Shown in pieces: positions 44,032-50,049 of a DNA stretch of 50,049 nucleotides. Numbering within the stretch: position 1 is the first letter of the stretch; every line of letters begins with the position of its first letter. Both the position numbers and the translations under genes were made by a program. The stretch comes from Argonema antarcticum A004/B2 (GTDB lineage: Bacteria > Cyanobacteriota > Cyanobacteriia > Cyanobacteriales > Aerosakkonemataceae): the NCBI RefSeq assembly GCF_023333585.1, contig NZ_JAIQZN010000055.1, positions 1 to 50,049 on the forward strand, read 5' to 3'. The notes beneath the pieces are model-generated. The model was not told the DNA's origin, ran no database searches, and was given only the letters and a program-made list of their open reading frames with translations.

Positions 44032-44358
44032 CCTTTTGAACTGACATTGTTGATTTACAAAGCGATCGAACATGGTGTAAATATTGTTTTTGTTAATCCT
44101 AGATATACTAGCCAAACTTGCCACAATTGCCACCATATTCACCCAATCGTTGGAGAATCCTATCGGCATGGTAAAAAGTTTGCTTGTGGACATTGTGGTT
44201 GGATTGGTGATGCCGACTATAACGGAGCGAAGAATATTTTTGCTCTAGGGGTGTCTGTAAATACACCTAAAGGTTCGGGGTTATCTTGCTTATTGGAAGA
44301 TCATCTCAGGGCTATTGAAAGCCCCCACCATAACTGTACTCAGCTTGGTGGCGGGTAG
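44032..44358 (+). pseudogene. Remnant of an IS200/IS605-type tnpB (C-terminal zinc-ribbon part)
   Basis: The frame reads IYKAIEHGVNIVFVNPRYTS, then QTCHNCHHIHPI, then KKFACGHCGWIGDADYNGAK, which is the end of a TnpB: the four-cysteine zinc ribbon and the last RuvC Asp (DADYNGAKN). The first about 300 residues are gone. The downstream GGCGGGTAGTT at 44350-44360 also appears at the right end of the intact tnpB (47035-47045, inverted). So this is a relic of a related element, ending 50 bases before glgA. Confidence 0.8.
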
Positions 44359-44407
44359 TTGTACACTATCATGTAACAAACCATTGCAGGGAACGCGAAA
44401 AACTAAG

Positions 44408-45832
44408 ATGCGGATTCTATTTGTTGCAGCTGAAGCAGCACCCCTGGCTAAAGTAGGCGGCATGGGGGATGTCGTCGGGGCCTTACCCAAAGTCCTAAAA
44501 AAAATGGGGCATGATGTCAGGATCTTCATGCCGTACTATGGCTTTATGCCCGACAAAATAGACATACCAAAATCGCCTATCTGGTATGGCACAGCGATGA
44601 TGCAAAACTTCGCTGTCTACGAGACGGTCTTTCCAAATAGCGATGTACCCCTGTACCTATTTGGTCATCCCTCCTTCTGGCCGCGCCGCATCTACTACGG
44701 AGATGATGAAGATTGGCGGTTCACCTTGTTTGCCAATGGGGCAGCTGAATTTGCCTGGAACTATTGGAAGCCACATATTATCCACTGCCATGACTGGCAC
44801 ACCGGCATGATTCCAGTGTGGATGCAGGAAGACACGGACATCAAAACCATTTTCACCATTCACAACTTGGCTTATCAAGGGCCGTGGCGCTGGCGCTTAG
44901 AGCAGATTACTTGGTGTCCCTGGTATATGCAGGGCCATAATACAATGTCCGCCGCCGTTCAGTCTGCCGATTGGGTGAACACTGTTTCTCCCACTTATGC
45001 AGACCAGATCAAAACCCCTGCTTACGGCGAACAGATGGAAGGCTTGTTATCCTACGTCAGCGGGAAGTTAAACGGTATCCTCAACGGGATCGACACCAAT
45101 AGTTACGACCCCGCTACGGACAAACACTTAACCAAAAATTACACTGCTGATACGATCGACGATCGCCGTTTCAACAAGATTGCTCTCCAGGAAGAACTGG
45201 GCTTAGAGGTGAACGGTAGCGTCTTTTTGTTTGGTTTGGTATCACGTTTGGTAGAACAAAAGGGCATCGACTTAATCATTCAGGTGCTAGACCGCTTCAT
45301 GGCCTACACTGACGCACAATTTGTTGTTTTGGGCTTGGGCGATCCTTATTACGAAAACCAAATGTGGCAGATTGCCACCCGTTACCGTGGTCGGATGTCA
45401 GCTTACATCCTTCAGAGCGATGCTTTAGCCAGACGGATTTACGCGGGTACTGATGCTTTCTTGATGCCCAGTCGCTTCGAGCCTTGCGGGATTAGCCAAA
45501 TGCTGGCGATGCGCTACGGTTGTGTACCAATTGTGCGTCGTACCGGCGGTTTAGTTGATACCGTCTCCCACCACGAACCGATGGATCATGAAGGTACGGG
45601 TTTCTGTTTCGATCGCTATGAACCGCTAGACCTATACACCTCTATGGTGCGGACATGGGAGAGCTTCCGGTATAAAAAAGAATGGCGCGAACTGCAACAG
45701 CGGGGTATGCGGATGGACTTCAGCTGGGATAAATCTGCCCAGGAGTACGATCGATTGTACCGCTCCCTAGTTGGCTCGCTCCCGCCGTCACCGACACCAG
45801 AGCCAAAGCCGACGAATCTAATCAAAAAATAA
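44408..45832 (+). CDS. glgA: Glycogen synthase (GlgA, principal type)
   Basis: An ADP-glucose-dependent glucan synthase of GT5. From ATG 44408 the product has 474 residues beginning [20 protein letters not shown], with KVGG at 15-18. It has [54 protein letters not shown] and [17 protein letters not shown]. This is the closer match to classical bacterial GlgA; the copy at 36547 is the diverged one. An upstream in-frame ATG at 44315 would extend it into the tnpB relic and is unlikely. Confidence 0.95.
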   Translation: MRILFVAAEAAPLAKVGGMGDVVGALPKVLKKMGHDVRIFMPYYGFMPDKIDIPKSPIWYGTAMMQNFAVYETVFPNSDVPLYLFGHPSFWPRRIYYGDDEDWRFTLFANGAAEFAWNYWKPHIIHCHDWHTGMIPVWMQEDTDIKTIFTIHNLAYQGPWRWRLEQITWCPWYMQGHNTMSAAVQSADWVNTVSPTYADQIKTPAYGEQMEGLLSYVSGKLNGILNGIDTNSYDPATDKHLTKNYTADTIDDRRFNKIALQEELGLEVNGSVFLFGLVSRLVEQKGIDLIIQVLDRFMAYTDAQFVVLGLGDPYYENQMWQIATRYRGRMSAYILQSDALARRIYAGTDAFLMPSRFEPCGISQMLAMRYGCVPIVRRTGGLVDTVSHHEPMDHEGTGFCFDRYEPLDLYTSMVRTWESFRYKKEWRELQQRGMRMDFSWDKSAQEYDRLYRSLVGSLPPSPTPEPKPTNLIKK

Positions 45833-46054
45833 CGCAGTCAACAGATTCGGAAAACTTTCAGATTTCAGATTTCAGATTTCAGATGGGTCTTTGGGAATTA
45901 TGATGCTGATGTTCCACTGCGAACATTTTTGTAGAGACACGGCATAATAAAAATTTTGGACGATCGACATTATGCGATAATGCCTTGTCCAAAGCAGCAT
46001 AATTGACTCCAAAGAACCAAGAAAGCTAAGCTGCACATTATTCACGGGCATCCG

Positions 46055-46981
46055 TCAAGGGTGCCCTGCTTTTGTTTTTTCTTGGCTTGAAAACATCGGA
46101 TCGCCTTGGCTTTGAGTCGCCTGGATATAAGGTTTGGGGTCTTCTGCTACCCAACCTAAATCTGAGTTGTAGCGAACTTCAAAATGCAGATGCGGAACGT
46201 TGATGTCAGGCTTACCTGTGGAACCGACTGTTCCCAACTGCATACCTTGTTGAACTCTCTGTCCGGTGGAGACTGTAATAGTGTCCAAGTGGGCGTAGCG
46301 GGTTTGTTGTCCTTGCTGATGATTCACTACCACTAAATTGCCATAATCTTTTCGCTCTCCGGCAAACGCTACTGTACCATCGCCTGCTGCAAAAACAGGT
46401 GTTCCAGGTGTCGCTAGCAAGTCGATGCCGCTGTGAAAGACTACTTTGCGGGTAACTGGATGAAGATTCCAGCCGAAGCCAAAACCCACCGCAGCTTGTG
46501 AGGGCAAAGGATAGCCTTTCAAGGTGCTATCCTCAAATCCAATGTCAGAACCCTCTGGTGACCAATTTACTCCCGGCAAAAAGACTACTCTGGGATTTTC
46601 CTGACAGCCATTAATCTCGTATACGAGTGCTGGACGGATTTTGTAGGTTTCCGCTAGATCTCGCCAGGTTCGATCGGTTGGAACTTCTACGCGGATACCA
46701 TTGTAGGGAGGAATGACAATTTCTGTGCCAGCGCGAGCCGAGCCTTGCCTTAAAGTTGGATTCATGCCCATCAGGGTGGCCGGGATGAGGTTGTATTGAC
46801 TGGCTATACTTTCTAGAGTCTCGCCAGCGGCAACTAGATGTTTCTTCAGGCGATCCAAAGCTGGCTGAGGGCAATTTTCTCCCGTTACTGCTGGTTGAGC
46901 GAGATTGGCTTTGGCTCCTAGTAGGGAAATAGTCAGCCACAGAAGTGTTGATAGCAGTGGAAACCAACGATTAAGAGCCAT
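46055..46981 (-). CDS. Secreted LysM/M23 metallopeptidase
   Basis: A 308-residue cell-wall enzyme or division-related protein. Residues 1-29 are a signal peptide (LLSTLLWLTISLLGAKANLA). A LysM-type domain (ETLESIASQYNLIPATLM, about residues 53-95) and a second weaker one (about 98-135) follow. The M23 domain has His183 and Asp187 (FHSGIDLLATPGTPV) and His264/His266 (PHLHFEV), the zinc and catalytic residues of active LytM peptidases. It is likely to cut peptidoglycan cross-bridges. The gap between glgA and this gene (45833-46054) holds a TTTCAGA heptamer tract at 45857-45884 and no gene. Confidence 0.92.
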   Translation of the reverse strand: MALNRWFPLLSTLLWLTISLLGAKANLAQPAVTGENCPQPALDRLKKHLVAAGETLESIASQYNLIPATLMGMNPTLRQGSARAGTEIVIPPYNGIRVEVPTDRTWRDLAETYKIRPALVYEINGCQENPRVVFLPGVNWSPEGSDIGFEDSTLKGYPLPSQAAVGFGFGWNLHPVTRKVVFHSGIDLLATPGTPVFAAGDGTVAFAGERKDYGNLVVVNHQQGQQTRYAHLDTITVSTGQRVQQGMQLGTVGSTGKPDINVPHLHFEVRYNSDLGWVAEDPKPYIQATQSQGDPMFSSQEKTKAGHP

Positions 46982-47034
46982 GAACTCAAATATTTATGAG
47001 TGCGTCTGATGTCGCGTTTTGTTTAGTTATTGTG

Positions 47035-47180
47035 AACTACCCGCCGACAACCGCTTGAGGCGGTATGGCAGGGGCTTCAGGCTTCGCAGAGGAATGCCTC
47101 AGAACTGACTTACGCCCTTTCTTTGGTCTTACTTCCTCTCCACCTGCGGAAACGGCTGTTCCATCCGTCTGTAGCATTCT
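47035..47180 (-). ncRNA. Possible omega-RNA/right-end region of the tnpB element
   Basis: IS200/IS605 TnpB nucleases use a guide RNA transcribed across the 3' end of tnpB and the element's right end. Here that region would include the last codons of tnpB, the hairpin ACCGC-TTGAG-GCGGT (47050-47064) and GGCGGGTAGTT. The true guide start and end cannot be told from the sequence. Confidence 0.35.
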
Positions 47181-48275
47181 GATTCCTTCGGCTCTAATGT
47201 TCGCGGCGGCGTTCCCATCTCGATCGTGATGAGTACCACAGTGAGGACAAGTCCATTCACGGACATCTAGAGGCATCTCATCAACTTGATAGAAACAATT
47301 AGAACAAAGTTTAGAACTAGGGAACCATCGATTTATTTCTACCAACTTTCCGCCTTTGCGCTCTAGCTTATAGGCCAGAAAATTAGTGAACATTCCCCAT
47401 CCACAATCAGATATTGCTTTGGCGAGATTATGATTTCGCACCATGCCTTTGACATGAAGATTCTCTACTACTACAACTTGGTTATCGTTGACTAGCTTAT
47501 GACTCAGCTTGTGTAGAAAATCTTGGCGTGCGTTCGCTCCTCGCTCGTATACTTTAGCTGCTAACTTCTTAGCTCTTAGTCTGGAGTTACTCCCCTCCTT
47601 TTTTCGCGCTAATTTTTGCTGTTTTCGTTTGAGATTTTTCTCGTGTTTAGCTAAATGTTTAGGATTGCTATATTTAGAAGTCTTGATGCCATTGTGAGTT
47701 ACAGCAAAATCTTTGACTCCTAAATCTATGCCTAGCACTAACCCTGACCTTGACAATGTTGGGTTATTCCCCTCAGTTTCAACTAGGATTGATGCGAAGT
47801 ATTTACCTGTCGGAGTTTTGCTAATGGTAACTGTCTTTAAGAGTCCCTCAATTGGTCTGTGAATCTTAGCTTTTACTGACCCAATTCCGCCGGGGATTTT
47901 GATAGAGTCATTGGCTAATATCTTGACGTTCTGAGGATATTGGACAGATTGTTTACCCTTCTTTGACTTGAATTTGGGAAACCTAGATCTACCAGCAAAA
48001 AAGTTTTTATAGGCAGTTACTAAGTTGAGAGTAGTAGCTTGCAATACCTGACTGTAACAATCAACTAACCAAGAGGTTTCTGCTTGCTTTTTGAGGTGAG
48101 GCAACATGGCGTTTAGAGCGATTTGTCCTAAACTTTTGCCAGTCTCCTTGTATGTCTCAATCGACTTATTGAGTGCAAAATTGTACCACCACCGCGAACA
48201 ACCGAACACCTGAGCCAATTGTTGTTCTTGGCTTGGGGTTGGGTAGATTCTGACTTTGATGGCTTGATGTTGCAC
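47037..48275 (-). CDS. tnpB: IS200/IS605-type TnpB RNA-guided nuclease
   Basis: A 412-residue TnpB. RuvC residues are intact: Asp184 (GIDLGVKDFAV), Glu271 (VVVENLHVKGM) and the final Asp353 (DRDGNAAANI). The zinc ribbon has Cys324, 327, 343 and 346. The N-terminal helix-turn region (QEQQLAQVFGCSRWWYNFAL) is also complete. The start is GTG 48275. No tnpA lies nearby, so this is a solitary tnpB element whose mobility would rely on a transposase in trans. All catalytic residues suggest it could still act as a nuclease. Confidence 0.93.
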   Translation of the reverse strand: MQHQAIKVRIYPTPSQEQQLAQVFGCSRWWYNFALNKSIETYKETGKSLGQIALNAMLPHLKKQAETSWLVDCYSQVLQATTLNLVTAYKNFFAGRSRFPKFKSKKGKQSVQYPQNVKILANDSIKIPGGIGSVKAKIHRPIEGLLKTVTISKTPTGKYFASILVETEGNNPTLSRSGLVLGIDLGVKDFAVTHNGIKTSKYSNPKHLAKHEKNLKRKQQKLARKKEGSNSRLRAKKLAAKVYERGANARQDFLHKLSHKLVNDNQVVVVENLHVKGMVRNHNLAKAISDCGWGMFTNFLAYKLERKGGKLVEINRWFPSSKLCSNCFYQVDEMPLDVREWTCPHCGTHHDRDGNAAANIRAEGIRMLQTDGTAVSAGGEEVRPKKGRKSVLRHSSAKPEAPAIPPQAVVGG

Positions 48276-48353
48276 TGCAATATTTTATAGTTATCTCTAT
48301 TCATTATAAATGCTAATCGGATTGCTGTCAACCAAGGGATTTTGGCTCATCGA

Positions 48354-48420
48354 CGATTGCCTGTCCACATCCTCGTTCCACGATTGTCGGTTTTGTCGGA
48401 CAGGCAATCGTGGAACGAGG
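48354..48420. repeat. Overlapping, mutually exclusive inverted repeats
   Basis: CGATTGCCTGTCC (48354-48366) pairs with GGACAGGCAATCG (48398-48410). CCTCGTTCCACGATTG (48371-48386) pairs with CAATCGTGGAACGAGG (48405-48420). The shared segment 48405-48410 can join only one stem at a time. It lies upstream of tnpB and of the HtrA gene, on their divergent side. It could be a transposon end or a regulatory leader. Confidence 0.6.
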
Positions 48421-48506
48421 AGCGCGGCTTTCATCCCACCGCCATAGCGACTCAAAGAGAGCTTGGCGGGGGACTTTTCGCGATCGCCCGTTGACTTGGC
48501 TCAAAT

Positions 48507-48591
48507 TATAGCTAAGCTCAAGGCAGTTAGGACGTTCTTAATTGCTGAAATCCTAGCCCCTAGCACTCTTAGTCCCTAGTTTCTAGCTATA
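48507..48591 (+). repeat. MITE-like element, TATAGC...GCTATA family, copy 4
   Basis: Starts TATAGCTAAGCTCAAGGCAG, has the core GGCAGTTAGGACGTTCTTAA, then CCCTAGC-type heptamers, and ends TTCTAGCTATA. At 85 bp it is the shortest full copy seen. It lies about 100 bases before the HtrA gene. Confidence 0.75.
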
Positions 48592-48694
48592 TATGAGTTC
48601 TGAGGCTAGAAAGTTTCTTCCCTTGGTAAGGTTATGCTTAGAACAGCTAGAGTAGATTTGTCACTTTTTACCCTGTCGTTGAGCCTGACGACCT

Positions 48695-49897
48695 ATGAGT
48701 TTAACTTTTAAACAACTGATTCTTTATTTAACGTTGCTAAGTATTGGCGGCGGTGCAGGAGTCTTGGGCAGTCGCTATCTGCAAGCAGACGATCGCTTTC
48801 GGGAAACCTCCTTGACAATGCCTCCCCAAGAGCAACTACTTCCGCGCCAGGAAAATCCAGCCCCGATAATAGGTGGAATTCCCACCAACGATGGCAACTT
48901 CATTGCAGAGGCTGTTAAAAAGGTCGGCCCTGCGGTGGTACGCATTGATGCCGCTCGCAGGGTGGAAACTAGATTGCCGGATGTTTTTCAGAACCCCTTC
49001 TTTAGAGGGTTTTTTGGTAATGAGACGCCGCCCCCACCGGAAGAACGGGTAGAGCGCGGTACAGGTTCTGGTTTCATTCTCAGCTCAGACGGTCGCTTGA
49101 TCACGAATGCCCATGTCGTGGCTGGGGCTGACACAGTTAAAATAACTCTTAAGGACGGTCGATCGTTGGATGGTCGGGTGCTTGGCGTCGATCCGCTCAC
49201 AGATATAGCGGTAGTGAAAATTCAGGCCAACAATTTGCCGACTGTGAGGTTGGGGGATTCTGAAAATCTGGTTCCGGGTCAGTGGGCGATCGCGATCGGC
49301 AATCCCTTGGGTTTGGATAACACTGTTACTGTTGGTATTATCAGCGCTACTGGTCGCTCCAGTTCTCAGGTAGGCGTCCCAGATAAGCGCGTTAACTTCA
49401 TTCAAACGGATGCCGCCATCAACCCCGGTAATTCTGGAGGGCCACTTTTAAACGATCGCGGCGAAGTTATTGGTATTAACACTGCCATTAGATCTGGTGC
49501 CCAAGGACTGGGATTTGCCATTCCCATTCAAACTGCACAGCGAATCGCCAACCAACTGTTTGCTAAAGGTCGTGCTGAACATCCTTATTTGGGAATTCAA
49601 ATGACGGGTCTCAACCCATCTGTAAAAGAACAGCTCGGTCGGGATACCAATATGAAGATTACCCAGGATAAGGGAGTTCTAATTGTGCGCGTCGTGGAAA
49701 ACTCACCAGCCTCTAAAGCAGGTTTGCTCCAGGGAGATATCATTCAAAAAATTGCTGGTATACCCGTTCAAGAGGCAGCCCAAGTGCAACAGATTGTAGA
49801 ATCAAGCACTGTTGGCGCGTCTTTAGAACTGGAAGTGAACCGCAACGGTAAAATCCAAAAAATCCAAGTCCAACCGGGTGCTTTTCCCACTGAATGA
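48695..49897 (+). CDS. HtrA/Deg-type serine protease (HhoA/HhoB/HtrA group)
   Basis: A periplasmic or lumenal quality-control protease. The 400-residue product has an N-terminal hydrophobic segment (LILYLTLLSIGGGAGVLG). A trypsin-like domain follows with His140 (TNAHVV), Asp170 (DPLTDIAVV) and Ser247 (GNSGGP). A C-terminal PDZ domain (HPYLGIQMTGL, GVLIVRVVENSPASKAGL, GDIIQKIAGIPV) completes it. The order and length match cyanobacterial HhoA, HhoB and HtrA; which of the three cannot be fixed by eye. It is preceded by the repeat element at 48507-48591. Confidence 0.94.
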   Translation: MSLTFKQLILYLTLLSIGGGAGVLGSRYLQADDRFRETSLTMPPQEQLLPRQENPAPIIGGIPTNDGNFIAEAVKKVGPAVVRIDAARRVETRLPDVFQNPFFRGFFGNETPPPPEERVERGTGSGFILSSDGRLITNAHVVAGADTVKITLKDGRSLDGRVLGVDPLTDIAVVKIQANNLPTVRLGDSENLVPGQWAIAIGNPLGLDNTVTVGIISATGRSSSQVGVPDKRVNFIQTDAAINPGNSGGPLLNDRGEVIGINTAIRSGAQGLGFAIPIQTAQRIANQLFAKGRAEHPYLGIQMTGLNPSVKEQLGRDTNMKITQDKGVLIVRVVENSPASKAGLLQGDIIQKIAGIPVQEAAQVQQIVESSTVGASLELEVNRNGKIQKIQVQPGAFPTE

Positions 49898-49906
49898 CAT
49901 CCAATT

Positions 49907-49946
49907 TTGGATTTTAGATTTTGGATTTTGGATTTTAGATTTTGGT
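49907..49946. repeat. ATTTTGG/ATTTTAG heptamer array
   Basis: About six copies of the heptamer ATTTTGG or ATTTTAG follow the HtrA gene. A related TCTAAAA tract lies at 20711-20735. Similar AATCCAAA sequence is in frame within the hydroxyacid oxidase gene. Confidence 0.9.
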
Positions 49947-49972
49947 TCGTGCCTAGTATAGTGCAGGCCAAA

Positions 49973-50049
49973 TATAGCTAGGGACTAGGGGCTAGGGGCT
50001 AGGGACTAGGGAAGAGGGAAAAGGTTACTCCGTAAGGGATTATGGACTT
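49973..50049 (-). repeat. MITE-like element, TATAGC...GCTATA family, copy 5 (cut by window end)
   Basis: Starts TATAGCTAGGGACTAGGGGC and runs into GGTTACTCCGTAAGGGATTA, an exact inverted match over 27 bases to 33875-33901 in copy 3. The far end lies outside the window. Confidence 0.75.

Noticed and set aside
44315-44407. N-terminal extension of glgA from ATG 44315
   Set aside because: These residues overlap the tnpB relic, and the family starts at [18 protein letters not shown] (44408).

Overview
The window is chromosomal DNA of a filamentous, probably oscillatorialean, cyanobacterium. The evidence is a photosystem I gene (psaE), an NDH-1 gene (ndhO), paired glycogen synthases, a 4-Cys Ser/Thr kinase, many HIP1 octamers (GCGATCGC) and abundant short tandem repeats of 7 to 9 bases. 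The genus cannot be fixed from the sequence alone. I found no rRNA, tRNA or CRISPR array.

Layout. Positions 1-5850 carry psaE-mutM, ndhO, an unknown 478-residue protein, a Ca2+/H+ antiporter and a DUF4278 protein. Positions 6115-12768 hold the glycine cleavage genes gcvP, gcvH and gcvT on the minus strand, interrupted by a plus-strand alpha/beta hydrolase and followed by a pterin dehydratase. Positions 13050-16467 carry a membrane protein, a lipoprotein and a toxin-antitoxin/Uma2 cluster. Positions 16495-23202 form a signalling-like block: a secreted TPR-CHAT protein, a zinc-finger Ser/Thr kinase and a protein with two cyclase-like domains. PEP carboxylase follows on the minus strand. Positions 27592-32463 encode a four-repeat SGNH-type protein and an MBOAT O-acyltransferase, probably a polysaccharide O-acetylation pair. 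Positions 32550-36407 are a scrapyard of toxin-antitoxin genes, a kinase remnant and a glycosidase remnant, with a DUF3011 protein and recR among them. Positions 36547-45832 contain two glycogen synthases, an RRM protein, an FMN alpha-hydroxyacid oxidase, a Phd-PIN pair, a second Uma2 protein and hemC. The right end has a LysM/M23 peptidase, a solitary IS200/IS605 tnpB and an HtrA-type protease.

The strongest unexplained structure is the repeat landscape. One MITE-like family has ends TATAGC...GCTATA and CCCTAGC-type heptamers inside. Another carries a perfect 26-bp hairpin. A third has ACGCATCTAAA ends, and a fourth has 27-bp imperfect inverted ends. Tandem repeats have also entered coding sequence in frame in mutM, gcvP and perhaps the hydroxyacid oxidase. 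Several small genes are visibly decayed: a parE stub, a fusion scar between two toxin-antitoxin operons, a kinase fragment between two repeat elements, a tnpB tail in front of glgA1 and a glycosidase tail. The most system-like candidates are the TPR-CHAT/kinase/cyclase-like block and the four-repeat SGNH plus MBOAT pair.
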